From Dyadobacter jiangsuensis (GTDB lineage Bacteria; Bacteroidota; Bacteroidia; Cytophagales; Spirosomataceae), in assembly GCF_003014695.1 (NCBI RefSeq), contig NZ_PYAS01000028.1, positions 1 to 49,886 of the forward strand: a stretch of 49,886 nt of DNA. The letters run 5' to 3'. Within the stretch, counting starts at the first letter, position 1. Each line of letters opens with the position of its first letter. A program made the position numbers and the translations under genes. This document shows positions 39,825-48,931 of the stretch, one piece after another. The notes under the pieces are model-generated. The model ran no database searches, was not told where the DNA came from, and saw only the letters and a program-made list of their open reading frames with translations.

Positions 39825-41801
39825 ATGAGCCAACAAACGGTAAGTCCACAAACAATCCTGATGCAAGCTTCCAGCAATGGAAAAGGCACTACCGGCACCA
39901 TAGGGCAACCCATCACCTATGAAAAAATCCCGACGCAGATTTTTGCCGATTCCAAAGAAGCGTCCTATGCAGTTGCAAAAGAGATCGCGGACCTGATCCG
40001 TCAGAAACAAAAGGAAGGTAAACCTTGCGTTTTGGGACTTGCAACCGGTTCTTCGCCGAAGACCGTTTACGCGATCCTCGTGCGTATGCACCGTGAAGAA
40101 GGTTTGAGCTTCAAGAATGTGATTTCTTTCAACCTGGATGAGTACTACCAAATGGAGCCTGACTCCATCTACAGTTACCACCGGTTCATGAAAGAGCAAC
40201 TGTTCGACCATGTAGATATTCCAAAAGAAAACTATTTCCTGCCGGACGGAACAGTACCCGCTGCATTGCTGCGCGACTACTGCACGTCTTACGAGAATAA
40301 AATCAATGCGGTAGGCGGGCTGGATTTCCAGTTGCTGGGTATCGGGGGTAACGGCCACATTGGTTTCAACGAACCGGGCTCACTTATCAACTCGCATACA
40401 CGCCTCATTACACTCGACCACTCCACACGCGCAGCTGCGAGCATGGAGTTCGGTGGATTGCACAATGTACCGCGCAAAGCGATCACATTGGGTGTTGCTC
40501 CTATCCTGAATGCACGCCGCGTGGTGCTGCTGGCCTGGGGTGAAAGAAAAGCTTCGGTCATCAAAAACGCCGTGGAAGGCCCGGTAACCGAGCTTAATCC
40601 GGCTTCATACCTGCAAGCACATGCAGACGTTACTTTCGTTGTCGACGAAAGCGCCGCTTCCGAACTGACCCGCATCAAAACGCCTTGGGCGGTTGATTCA
40701 GTGATTTGGGATAACAAAATGATCAAGAAAGCGGTAACGCATTTGTCGCAAACCTTGAAAAAACCAATCCTGAAACTGATCGACAAGGATTACAACGACA
40801 ATGGTATGAGCGATTTGCTGGCACAATATGGTGCTTGCTACGAGATCAATATCAATGTATTCAACCAATTGCAGCATACCATCACCGGTTGGCCGGGTGG
40901 TAAGCCCAATGCAGATGACACGCACCGTCCGGAGCGCGCTCAGCCTGCGAAAAAACGCGTACTCATTTTCAGCCCGCACCCGGATGACGACATCATTTCA
41001 ATGGGTGGTACTTTCCAGCGCCTGGTTGATCAGGGCCACGAAGTACACGTTGCTTACCAGACCTCTGGTAACATCGCGGTTGCTGACGACGAAGCATTGC
41101 GTTTCATCGATTTCGTGGTCGACTTCAACAATGGCTTCGATATCGACAGCCCGGATGCCAACAAATTGTTCCTGGATGCAAAAGAATTTTTGAGACATAC
41201 CAAAAACAGCGAAATCGACAGCCCTGAGGTTCGTAAGGTGAAAGGTCTGATCCGTCGCGGCGAAGCAAAGGCTACCTGCCGTTTCGTAGGTATCCCTACC
41301 AGCCAGGCGCACTTCCTCGATATGCCTTTCTACGAAACCGGTACTGTTCAGAAAAAGCCGATCGGAGAAGAAGACATCAAGATCATCGAAAACCTGATCG
41401 AGGAGATCAAGCCGCATCAGATCTACGCTGCCGGCGACTTCGCCGATCCGCACGGAACGCACAAAGTGTGCTGGGATGCTATCGAAGCTGCATTGCAGCG
41501 TTCGAAACATAAGAATTTCATGAAAGACTGCTGGGTATGGTTGTACCGCGGCGCATGGGCTGAGTGGGATATTTATGAAATCGAAATGGCGGTACCGATG
41601 AGCCCTGACCAGGTGCTGAAAAAACGCCAGGGAATCTTCAAACACCAGTCGCAGAAAGACGGGGTGGTGTTCCAGGGCGAAGATTCCCGCGAGTTCTGGC
41701 AACGTGCCGAAGAGCGCAATGCGGGAACCGCGCAGCTCTACGATTCACTCGGCCTGGCCGAATACGAAGCAATGGAAGCATTCGTACGCTGGAAGTTCTA
41801 A
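39825..41801 (+). CDS. Glucosamine-6-phosphate deaminase fused to a LmbE/PIG-L deacetylase-like domain
   Basis: A 658-residue two-domain protein. Residues about 30-300 are NagB (sugar isomerase fold): CVLGLATGSSPKTVY, FNLDEYYQME with the catalytic Asp, LLGIGGNGHIGFNEPGS and the lid sequence LDHSTR. Residues about 375-640 are a LmbE/PIG-L domain: VLIFSPHPDDDIISMGGTF with the zinc-binding PHPDDD, and FADPHGTHKVCWDAI with the downstream His residues. NagB converts GlcN6P to Fru6P and ammonia; the second domain resembles N-acetylglucosamine-type deacetylases. The fusion occurs in other Bacteroidota and suggests consecutive use of amino sugars. The natural substrate of the second domain is unproven. 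Confidence 0.93.
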   Translation: MSQQTVSPQTILMQASSNGKGTTGTIGQPITYEKIPTQIFADSKEASYAVAKEIADLIRQKQKEGKPCVLGLATGSSPKTVYAILVRMHREEGLSFKNVISFNLDEYYQMEPDSIYSYHRFMKEQLFDHVDIPKENYFLPDGTVPAALLRDYCTSYENKINAVGGLDFQLLGIGGNGHIGFNEPGSLINSHTRLITLDHSTRAAASMEFGGLHNVPRKAITLGVAPILNARRVVLLAWGERKASVIKNAVEGPVTELNPASYLQAHADVTFVVDESAASELTRIKTPWAVDSVIWDNKMIKKAVTHLSQTLKKPILKLIDKDYNDNGMSDLLAQYGACYEININVFNQLQHTITGWPGGKPNADDTHRPERAQPAKKRVLIFSPHPDDDIISMGGTFQRLVDQGHEVHVAYQTSGNIAVADDEALRFIDFVVDFNNGFDIDSPDANKLFLDAKEFLRHTKNSEIDSPEVRKVKGLIRRGEAKATCRFVGIPTSQAHFLDMPFYETGTVQKKPIGEEDIKIIENLIEEIKPHQIYAAGDFADPHGTHKVCWDAIEAALQRSKHKNFMKDCWVWLYRGAWAEWDIYEIEMAVPMSPDQVLKKRQGIFKHQSQKDGVVFQGEDSREFWQRAEERNAGTAQLYDSLGLAEYEAMEAFVRWKF

Positions 41802-41816
41802 GCAATAACTGTAAAT

Positions 41817-41848
41817 GAAAAGAGCCCGGAAAATTCCGGGCTCTTTTC
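41817..41848. terminator. Terminator after nagB-lmbE
   Basis: AAAAGAGCCCGGAA and CCGGGCTCTTTT form a strong stem around an AATT-type loop, with A and T tracts on both sides, directly after the stop codon. It can also end the minus-strand transcript of the small gene at 41896. Confidence 0.9.
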
Positions 41849-41895
41849 ATTTTATATCTACCTGATACGCTGACTAAATGCGTCGGTCCTGGGTG

Positions 41896-42060
41896 TTACA
41901 ATTCCATGTCAACCCACATCCTGTGCGCCATTTTTTCAACCATATTCATAACGCCTTGCACGGCGCCAAAAATGATACAAAGAGGCAGAATGACTGGTAA
42001 AAAAATGAGCCATTGCAATGCCATGGTAAAGTTAAATCTCTTGATAATTGGCGTTTTCAT
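41896..42060 (-). CDS. Small membrane protein (54 aa)
   Basis: A 54-residue ORF below usual length cut-offs. It begins MKTPIIKRFNFTMALQWLIF, has one hydrophobic helix at residues about 14-38 (LQWLIFLPVILPLCIIFGAV) with a basic start, and ends in an amphipathic, Met-rich tail (GVMNMVEKMAHRMWVDMEL). The layout of a positively charged N-terminus, single membrane helix and charged tail is typical of genuine small membrane proteins. It stands alone between nagB-lmbE and mutL. Coding status is inferred from composition; its promoter is not clear. Confidence 0.6.
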   Translation of the reverse strand: MKTPIIKRFNFTMALQWLIFLPVILPLCIIFGAVQGVMNMVEKMAHRMWVDMEL

Positions 42061-42303
42061 AACAGGATCAGGTGCTAAATAACATAGGTTTAGTATCCCA
42101 AGTTATACAATTAATTAATAGTCAACAACTTTTTACGATACTAACGCTTCTAATTTCTGTAAAATTTGAATTATTAATGTAATTATTTCAATTGGGATTC
42201 TTGATAAAGCAAAATCACCCTATTTGTTACCCGCCGATATTCGCCGGGCAGTAAAAAAAATTTTTGTTTATTTGTTATAGTAAAGTTAACTGCCAGCTCC
42301 GAC

Positions 42304-44190
42304 ATGCCTTCATCCGACATCATCCAACTATTACCCGATTCCATAGCCAACCAGATTGCCGCGGGAGAGGTCGTTCAGCGACCCGCTTCGGTGGTAAAGG
42401 AGCTGATGGAAAATGCGATTGATGCGAAGGCGACTCAGGTGCAGGTGATACTTCGTGAAGCCGGCCGGACGCTCATCCAGGTGATCGACAATGGTACGGG
42501 CATGTCCGAAACCGACGCACGCATGAGTTTCGAAAGGCATGCGACTTCGAAGATCCGCCAATCGGAAGATTTGTTCAGGATCAAGACGATGGGTTTCCGC
42601 GGGGAGGCGCTGGCGTCGATCGCGGCGGTGGCGCAGGTCGAAATGCGGACGCGCCAGGAATCGGATGAGCTGGGCACGCTGATCCGTATCGACGGCTCGG
42701 AAATCAAAACGCAGGAGGCGGTGGCTTGTCCGAAAGGCACCAACTTTTCGATCCGCAACCTGTTTTTCAATGTACCAGCCCGCCGTAACTTCCTGAAATC
42801 CAATTCAGTAGAAATGCGTCACGTGCTCGACGAGTTCCAGCGGGTAGCATTGGCGCATCCGGAAGTCGGCTTTACGCTCCATCACAATGATACCGAGGTG
42901 TTCAACCTGCAACCGGTGAAGCTGGTGAGAAGGATCATCGATATTTACGGCAAAAGCTACCGCGAGCAGCTGGCTTATTGCCAGGAAGACACTTCATACA
43001 TCAATGTGCGCGGCTACATCGGCAAGCCCGAGTTTGCCCGCAAAACGCGTGGGGAGCAGTTCTTTTTCGTGAACGACCGCTTCATCAAGCATAACTACAT
43101 GCACCACGCGGTAATCAGCGCATTCGACGGCACCATTCCCGAGGGCAGTCACCCGTTTTATGTTTTGTTTATTGAAATCGACCCGTCGCATATCGATATC
43201 AATATCCACCCCACTAAAACGGAAATCAAATTCGACGACGAGCGCTCGGTGTATGCGATCATCATGGCGGCAGTGAAAAAGGCGGTAGGAGTTTACAATC
43301 TGTCGCAATCGATCGATTTCGAGGAAAACATCAATTTTCTCAATCCGACGTCTGCCGAACCCAACAATAACCTGATCCCACGCACGGTCATGCCCGATTG
43401 GGCTGCGCAGCCGCGCAAGAGCGAGGGTAGTGCGTCCAAATCGAATCTGACCAACTGGAACAAGCTATTTGAGGGATTGCAAAATACCGAAGACCGGCAC
43501 CGTGAGCTGGCCGCATTTGAAATGGGGACTACCACTCCTTCCCGGCCCGTGTACCAGGAACAAGCCAAGACCGTGGCCAGCAAGGTGAACCGGATGGCAT
43601 CCGAGGTAGTTGCCGCTCCCGAGGCCGATGCGCTGCTATTCCAGCTCCATAACCGCTACATATTGTCGCAGGTGAAGGACGGCATCATGCTCATCGACCA
43701 GAAGGCCGCCTACGAGCGCATTCTCTACGAACGGTATCGTAAAATGCTGATTAACCGCAATGGCGCCTGTCAGCAATTGCTTTTCCCGAAAACCATCCGG
43801 CTGACGCATTCGGACATGCAGCTCGTGCATGAGACGAAAAAGGAGATACGCAGCCTGGGATTTGAATTTGATGAGTTTGGATCGAACGAACTGATCATAC
43901 GGGGTATTCCGGCCGATTTACCGGAGGAAAGCGAGCAGGATTTGTTCGAAGAGTTGATCGAGCAACTTAAACAGAGTTATTCCGACCTTAAACTGAACAA
44001 GCCGGAAAGCCTGTCAAGATCACTGGCGAAGCGTTTTTCGGTGCGTTACGCCGTCAAGCTTTCGCATATGGAGATACACACATTGATGAACCAGCTGTTT
44101 TCGTCCTCGGACCCGAACCGGACGCCGGGCGGGGATCCGATCATCGTTTTATTGACGATGGATAAGCTGGCCAACATATTCCGGGGTTGA
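42304..44190 (+). CDS. mutL: DNA mismatch repair protein MutL
   Basis: MutL (628 aa) links mismatch recognition to strand removal. The GHKL ATPase domain has IAAGEVVQRPASVVKELMENAIDA, DNGTGM, HATSKI and GFRGEALASIAAVA, and the transducer ends with DIHPTKTEIKF-like HIDINIHPTKTEIKFDDE. The dimerisation domain occupies about residues 430-628. There the segment IDQKAAYERILYERY replaces the DQHAxxER metal motif of endonuclease-type MutL, and the ACR and CPHGRP motifs are not evident, so it probably lacks nicking activity. Length is normal. Confidence 0.96.
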   Translation: MPSSDIIQLLPDSIANQIAAGEVVQRPASVVKELMENAIDAKATQVQVILREAGRTLIQVIDNGTGMSETDARMSFERHATSKIRQSEDLFRIKTMGFRGEALASIAAVAQVEMRTRQESDELGTLIRIDGSEIKTQEAVACPKGTNFSIRNLFFNVPARRNFLKSNSVEMRHVLDEFQRVALAHPEVGFTLHHNDTEVFNLQPVKLVRRIIDIYGKSYREQLAYCQEDTSYINVRGYIGKPEFARKTRGEQFFFVNDRFIKHNYMHHAVISAFDGTIPEGSHPFYVLFIEIDPSHIDINIHPTKTEIKFDDERSVYAIIMAAVKKAVGVYNLSQSIDFEENINFLNPTSAEPNNNLIPRTVMPDWAAQPRKSEGSASKSNLTNWNKLFEGLQNTEDRHRELAAFEMGTTTPSRPVYQEQAKTVASKVNRMASEVVAAPEADALLFQLHNRYILSQVKDGIMLIDQKAAYERILYERYRKMLINRNGACQQLLFPKTIRLTHSDMQLVHETKKEIRSLGFEFDEFGSNELIIRGIPADLPEESEQDLFEELIEQLKQSYSDLKLNKPESLSRSLAKRFSVRYAVKLSHMEIHTLMNQLFSSSDPNRTPGGDPIIVLLTMDKLANIFRG

Positions 44191-44249
44191 GAAACAAAAA
44201 CCGGATTTGTGAAGTTAATTGGAGATAAATCTTTGAATTTGAATCAAAT

Positions 44250-45035
44250 ATGTTAGCCATAACCCCCACGGTAAGGAATTTACTCATTCTGAACATTCTA
44301 TTCTATTTTATAGATTCCTCTGTTTTCAGTCTGAAAGCCGACTTTGCGCTCAGGCCGGTGATGTCGCCGGATTTCCATATTTTCCAGTTTGTCTCTTACA
44401 TGTTCCTGCATGGCGGCATCGGCCACCTTTTCAGTAACATGTTTGGTTTGATCATGTTCGGACCACTGCTGGAAAGGATCTGGGGGCAGAAGCGTTTTCT
44501 GATATTTTACTTCGTAACAGGCATTGGCGCAGGCCTTTTGTTCTCGGGAATAGGCTTCTACGAAAACTGGCAATTGGCAAAGGCTGTTGAGATATATACC
44601 CAAAATCCCACACCCGACGGGTTCGCCGACTTCCTGAGCAAGCATGCCGAGGCGTATTATGAATACCGTCTCCAATTTGTCAATGATTTTGAAGCAAATC
44701 CGACTAATTCCATGTATATTCAACAGAGTATTAAGGATGTAGGAGATGTTTACGCGAACGCGCTCAGCATACCGATGGTCGGCGCTTCGGGAGCCATTTT
44801 CGGGATCCTGATGGCTTTTGGTTTGTTGTTTCCGAATACGGAGCTTTTTCTCCTGTTCGTACCGTTCCCTATAAAAGCAAAGTATTTCGTTGCTTTTTAT
44901 GGGCTTTTTGAATTGTACTCAGGAATACAAAATGCTCAGTCCGATAATGTTGCCCACTTCGCGCACATTGGAGGAATGCTATTTGCATATATATTGTTGC
45001 GTTACTGGGGTACGCAAAAGTCAAATTTCTATTAG
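44250..45035 (+). CDS. Rhomboid family intramembrane serine protease (1)
   Basis: A 261-residue polytopic protease with about six membrane helices. The L1 region ends in FVSYMFLHGGIGHLFSNMFGL, with the conserved HxxxHxxxN-type residues. The catalytic Ser180 lies in VGASGAIFGI and the catalytic His is His239 in AHFAHIGGM. A long soluble insertion (residues about 110-165, ENWQLAKAVEIYTQN ... DVGDVYANAL) between helices 3 and 4 is unusual in basic rhomboids but seen in Bacteroidota forms. It ends ten bases before a second rhomboid gene. Confidence 0.92.
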   Translation: MLAITPTVRNLLILNILFYFIDSSVFSLKADFALRPVMSPDFHIFQFVSYMFLHGGIGHLFSNMFGLIMFGPLLERIWGQKRFLIFYFVTGIGAGLLFSGIGFYENWQLAKAVEIYTQNPTPDGFADFLSKHAEAYYEYRLQFVNDFEANPTNSMYIQQSIKDVGDVYANALSIPMVGASGAIFGILMAFGLLFPNTELFLLFVPFPIKAKYFVAFYGLFELYSGIQNAQSDNVAHFAHIGGMLFAYILLRYWGTQKSNFY

Positions 45036-45044
45036 AAGAAGAAG

Positions 45045-45959
45045 ATGAGCAATATTGTTGACGACGTTAAAAGGGAATTCGCGAAATCCGAGAATGCACT
45101 TGTAAAGATTATTCTGATAAACACGGCAGTATTTCTGATTCTGCTGCTCATGAAGATTGTGCTTACCCTCTCTCAATCTTCGAACGTATACGCATTGGTG
45201 ATCAATATGTTACAACTTCCGGCCGCTACGGAAGAATTCATATACAAGCCCTGGACGCTCATCACGTATTTCTTCACACACGATGATATCTTTCACATTC
45301 TCTTCAATATGCTCTTTCTCTACTGGTTCGGGAAACTGGTAGACGAATACCTGGGCGCAAAGAGAGTCGTGGCGCTGTATATGCTGGGCGGGATCGCCGG
45401 CGGGCTGATTTATATTGTTTTATATAATCTATTGCCTTATTTCCAGGCACACATTGAAGGTTCGAGAATGCTGGGCGCATCTGCGGCCGCATTTTCAGTG
45501 GCAGTAGGTGCTTCTACACTGTTGCCTAACTACACCTTCAATCTGATCTTTCTCGGGCCTGTACGCATTAAATTTATCGCGCTGTTCTACATCATTCTGT
45601 CGCTTGCACAAACCGTTGGTCCTAATGCCGGCGGAAACCTCGCCCATTTGGGTGGGGCGTTCACAGGTTATATATTCATCAAACTGCTGCAAAACGGGAC
45701 AGATCTGGGCAAACCTATTTACGGACTGCTGTCGATATGGTCACGCATTTTCCGTAAACGTCCATCCATGCAGGTAACCTACCGTGAGCGGCAGGTGTAC
45801 CGCAGCACAAGTGTATATTCGTCGTCATCATCAGGTACTATCGAAATGCCAGATCAGATGGAGATCGATTCGATTCTGGACAAGATCTCGAAATCAGGCT
45901 ACGAAAGCCTGACGCGTGAGGAGAAGCAGAAGTTGTTCAAGGCGAGCCAGCAAAAATAA
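45045..45959 (+). CDS. Rhomboid family intramembrane serine protease (2)
   Basis: A 304-residue paralogue-like rhomboid. It has WTLITYFFTHDDIFHILFNMLFLYWFG at the L1/TM2 junction, the catalytic Ser146 in LGASAAAFSVAV and the catalytic His201 in NLAHLGGAFTGY. It has no long insertion but does carry a cytoplasmic C-terminal extension of about 80 residues (YRERQVYRSTSVYSSSSSGT, then EIDSILDKISKSGYESLTREEKQKLFKASQQ), whose end resembles a DUF6576-like tail typical of Bacteroidota rhomboids. It lies ten bases after the first rhomboid gene and 86 bases before dxs. Confidence 0.92.
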   Translation: MSNIVDDVKREFAKSENALVKIILINTAVFLILLLMKIVLTLSQSSNVYALVINMLQLPAATEEFIYKPWTLITYFFTHDDIFHILFNMLFLYWFGKLVDEYLGAKRVVALYMLGGIAGGLIYIVLYNLLPYFQAHIEGSRMLGASAAAFSVAVGASTLLPNYTFNLIFLGPVRIKFIALFYIILSLAQTVGPNAGGNLAHLGGAFTGYIFIKLLQNGTDLGKPIYGLLSIWSRIFRKRPSMQVTYRERQVYRSTSVYSSSSSGTIEMPDQMEIDSILDKISKSGYESLTREEKQKLFKASQQK

Positions 45960-45984
45960 TAGTCAGACTTAATGCGTATTTGCT

Positions 45985-45992
45985 TAATTTTG
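45985..45992 (+). promoter_or_regulatory. -7 promoter box of dxs
   Basis: TAATTTTG matches TAnnTTTG about 54 bases before the dxs start. No good -33 element is seen. Confidence 0.45.
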
Positions 45993-46045
45993 TGACTATT
46001 TAATAAAGCGGACAGCTAGTAAATTTGATTCAATAGCCCTACGGT

Positions 46046-47989
46046 ATGCTTATAACGCCAGGAAAATTATTAGCAACAATTAATTCTCCCGAAGATCTCC
46101 GAAAACTGGATAGTTCTCAGCTTCCGCAGGTTTGCAACGAGTTAAGGCAATTTATCATTGATAATGTGTCGGTATACGGCGGGCACTTCGGCGCAAGCCT
46201 GGGTGTTGTGGAATTGAGTGTGGCCCTGCATTATGTGTTCAATACGCCCGACGATCAGCTCGTATGGGACGTGGGTCACCAGGCTTACGGACATAAGATA
46301 CTCACCGGTCGGCGCGATGAATTCCATTCCAACCGCGTTTACGGCGGACTTTCCGGTTTTCCGAAAAGAAAAGAGAGCATTTATGATGCATTTGGGGTAG
46401 GCCACTCGTCTACGTCCATTTCATCGGCACTCGGCATGGCGGTAGCATCCGCATTGGAAAAGAATTTCGAACGCCAGCACATTGCCATCATCGGAGACGG
46501 TGCTATGACGGCCGGTCTGGCCTTCGAGGGCATGAACCACGCAGGCGCAACGGACTCCAACCTGCTGATTATCCTCAATGACAACTGCATGGCCATCGAC
46601 CCGAACGTTGGTGCGCTGAAAGAATACCTGACCGACATTACTACTTCGCAGACTTACAACAAGTTCAAAGACGAAGTATGGAACCTGCTCGGTAAAATGA
46701 GCAACTTTGGTAAAAGTGCCCAGGAAATCGTTTCCAAAGTCGAAACGGCCATGAAAACGGCTATTCTTCGCCAGAGCAACCTGTTCGAATCCCTCGGATT
46801 GCGCTATTTCGGTCCTATCGACGGAAATGATATCAGCCATCTGACTGAGGTATTGAAAGACCTCAAAAACATTCCTGGTCCCAAGCTTTTGCACTGCCTT
46901 ACTGTAAAAGGAAAAGGCTACGGCCCGGCTGAAAAGGACCAGACGAAATGGCACGCTCCCGGCGTCTTTGACAAGATCACTGGTGAGATTCAGAAGAAAG
47001 TCTATAATACGCCTCAGGCACCGAAATATCAGGATGTGTTTGGCCATACCATTGTGGAACTAGCCAGACAAAATCCGAAAATCGTAGGTATCACACCCGC
47101 AATGCCATCCGGTTCATCTCTGAACATTATGATGGAAGCCATTCCTGAAAGGGCGTTCGACGTAGGCATTGCCGAACAGCACGCCGTTACTTTCTCTGCC
47201 GGTATGGCAACACGTGGCGACGTGGTCTACTGCAACATCTACTCCACATTTATGCAGCGCGCATACGATCAGGTCGTGCATGATGTCTGCATACAGGAGC
47301 TTCCGGTCATTTTCTGTCTCGACAGGGCAGGCTTGGTTGGTGCGGATGGTCCAACGCACCATGGCGTGTATGACATCGCTTTCATGCGCTGTATTCCAAA
47401 TATGGTTGTTGCTTCTCCCATGAATGAGCAGGAACTCCGGAATATGATGTACACTGCCCAGCTCGAATCTTTTCAATCGGGTAAGAATGCATTTACCATC
47501 CGTTACCCGAGAGGCAATGGGGTTATGCCGGATTGGAAAACAACATTCGAAGAAATTCAGATTGGTAAGGGAAGAAAAGTTAGAGGCGGATCTGACCTGG
47601 CGATACTTTCATTCGGGCCACTCGGCAACTTTGCGTTGAAGGCTTGCGAAGAGCTGGAAAAGCAGGGTATCAGCGCGGGCCTTTTCGACATGCGTTTTGC
47701 AAAGCCACTGGATGAAGCTCTGCTGCACGAAATTTTCTCTTCCTATGACAGAGTCATGACATTGGAGGATGGCTGCTTACAGGGCGGATTTGGCAGTGCT
47801 GTGCTGGAATTTATGATTGACAACGGATACACAAGTCAAGTTAAACGCCTCGGAATACCGGACGCAATTGTTGAGCATGGCGAACCAGCAGAGCTGTATC
47901 AGGAATGCGGTATAGACACTGTCGGCATCATTGCTGCTTCAATAGAATTCATCCAGCGCCAATCCAAGGTCGCTTCTGTTTTGCATTAA
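46046..47989 (+). CDS. dxs: 1-deoxy-D-xylulose-5-phosphate synthase
   Basis: Dxs (647 aa) condenses pyruvate and glyceraldehyde 3-phosphate with thiamine diphosphate, the first MEP-pathway step. The transketolase-like N-half shows GHFGASLGVVELSVALHYVF, the ThDP-binding region IIGDGAMTAGLAFEGMNHAG and LNDNCMAIDPNVGAL. The C-half has FDVGIAEQHAVTFSAGMA, DRAGLVGADGPTHHGVYDIA and the transketolase C domain from about residue 500. Length is typical. Its own promoter box is at 45985, and a terminator follows at 48011. Confidence 0.98.
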   Translation: MLITPGKLLATINSPEDLRKLDSSQLPQVCNELRQFIIDNVSVYGGHFGASLGVVELSVALHYVFNTPDDQLVWDVGHQAYGHKILTGRRDEFHSNRVYGGLSGFPKRKESIYDAFGVGHSSTSISSALGMAVASALEKNFERQHIAIIGDGAMTAGLAFEGMNHAGATDSNLLIILNDNCMAIDPNVGALKEYLTDITTSQTYNKFKDEVWNLLGKMSNFGKSAQEIVSKVETAMKTAILRQSNLFESLGLRYFGPIDGNDISHLTEVLKDLKNIPGPKLLHCLTVKGKGYGPAEKDQTKWHAPGVFDKITGEIQKKVYNTPQAPKYQDVFGHTIVELARQNPKIVGITPAMPSGSSLNIMMEAIPERAFDVGIAEQHAVTFSAGMATRGDVVYCNIYSTFMQRAYDQVVHDVCIQELPVIFCLDRAGLVGADGPTHHGVYDIAFMRCIPNMVVASPMNEQELRNMMYTAQLESFQSGKNAFTIRYPRGNGVMPDWKTTFEEIQIGKGRKVRGGSDLAILSFGPLGNFALKACEELEKQGISAGLFDMRFAKPLDEALLHEIFSSYDRVMTLEDGCLQGGFGSAVLEFMIDNGYTSQVKRLGIPDAIVEHGEPAELYQECGIDTVGIIAASIEFIQRQSKVASVLH

Positions 47990-48010
47990 GAATAGACATT
48001 TATATCGTGG

Positions 48011-48040
48011 AAAAAGCCGGTCCGGAGATCGGCTTTTTTG
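48011..48040 (+). terminator. Terminator of dxs
   Basis: AAAAAGCCG (48011-48019) and CGGCTTTTTT (48030-48039) form a stem with a 10-base loop, 21 bases after the dxs stop. Confidence 0.85.
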
Positions 48041-48090
48041 TTTGCCCATAATTAGAAGACTTTTATCAAAATTTTGATTTAAGAGCACCA

Positions 48091-48204
48091 ATGTCCACGA
48101 ATGAAGCCGAATACATCCTAATATTCAATATAGGCTCAAAACGCAAAAAATGGCATAGGATCGATATCTCTCGATATAACTTCGCTCCAGCTATGGCAAC
48201 TTAG
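48091..48204 (+). CDS. Doubtful 37-aa ORF beside the IS
   Basis: An ATG-to-TAG frame of 37 residues (MSTNEAEYILIFNIGSKRK and KWHRIDISRYNFAPAMAT) between the dxs terminator and the IS. It may be a remnant of a gene cut by the IS or simply chance. No ribosome binding site or promoter is evident and I recognise no family. Confidence 0.2.
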   Translation: MSTNEAEYILIFNIGSKRKKWHRIDISRYNFAPAMAT

Positions 48205-48414
48205 CGTCACCCATTCCGAGCAATGCATTATCGAGGAGTTGAACTTATCAGAATTTGGATCAAGCTAAATTTCTGGGGGCAATTAAGCATAAAGTTTGGT
48301 AAGCCTGAATAGGAAGAATGGAGTATCTCTCACACCTCTGGACGACGACCTAAATGCCTTTATCTTGGCATTGAATGACTCAGCCGAAGCATTCGTGCTT
48401 CTGTTATGAAAGAA

Positions 48415-48430
48415 GCGGTCCGCCGCCGCG
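48415..48430 (-). other. GC-only 16-bp insertion breaking the transposase frame
   Basis: The plus strand reads GCGGTCCGCCGCCGCG. Removing these 16 bases would join LDILN directly to FFHNRSTNASAESF, the order expected for the family. A similar block sits at 48917-48931 in reverse orientation. Confidence 0.6.
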
Positions 48431-48916
48431 GTTTAGAATATCCAGATAATGCGTATGGATCGACTTGGCGACGGTTTTGAAGGAGTCCAGACCGCAATCT
48501 TCGACTGTATTGTACCATAGTGCGAGCCTTTTAAATGCTTGTTCTTTGGACTTGCAAACCCGAAAAACGGCTCCTAAACCTGTTGCGAGCTTGTATGCCT
48601 GCTCGATAACGGGGTAACGCTCGAAAAGCAGTCTGGAACGCTGAACCTGCGAGACGGTCCACTTATCATGGTGCTTGAAAAGTAAGTACCTGCTTCTGAC
48701 AAGCAACTGTTTTAATGTATCACCGTTGGCCAGAATTTCGGGCTGGTAAACCAAGTCGGACTGCCTGGCGGTTTCAATAGCCTGATTCTCTTGATCCAGC
48801 GCCTGCCAACGATGTTGTATCCTGATTTCCTGGACAGCATCATATGCTAATTTTTGGACGTGAAAACGGTCGATAACCTTTGACGCCTTCGGGAAACATC
48901 GGCTAACTATCATTCC

Positions 48917-48931
48917 GCAGCGGCGGCCGCC
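48917..48931 (-). other. GC-only 15-bp in-frame insertion in the transposase
   Basis: The minus strand reads GGCGGCCGCCGCTGC, which contains GGCGGCCGCC, a perfect palindrome. It places five extra residues between the conserved LDMAANM and MIVSRCFPKA. It shares the core GCGG-CCGCCGC with the block at 48415-48430. Confidence 0.55.

Noticed and set aside
40998..41702. 234-aa minus-strand ORF
   Set aside because: Antisense to the LmbE half of the fusion gene, with no family pattern.
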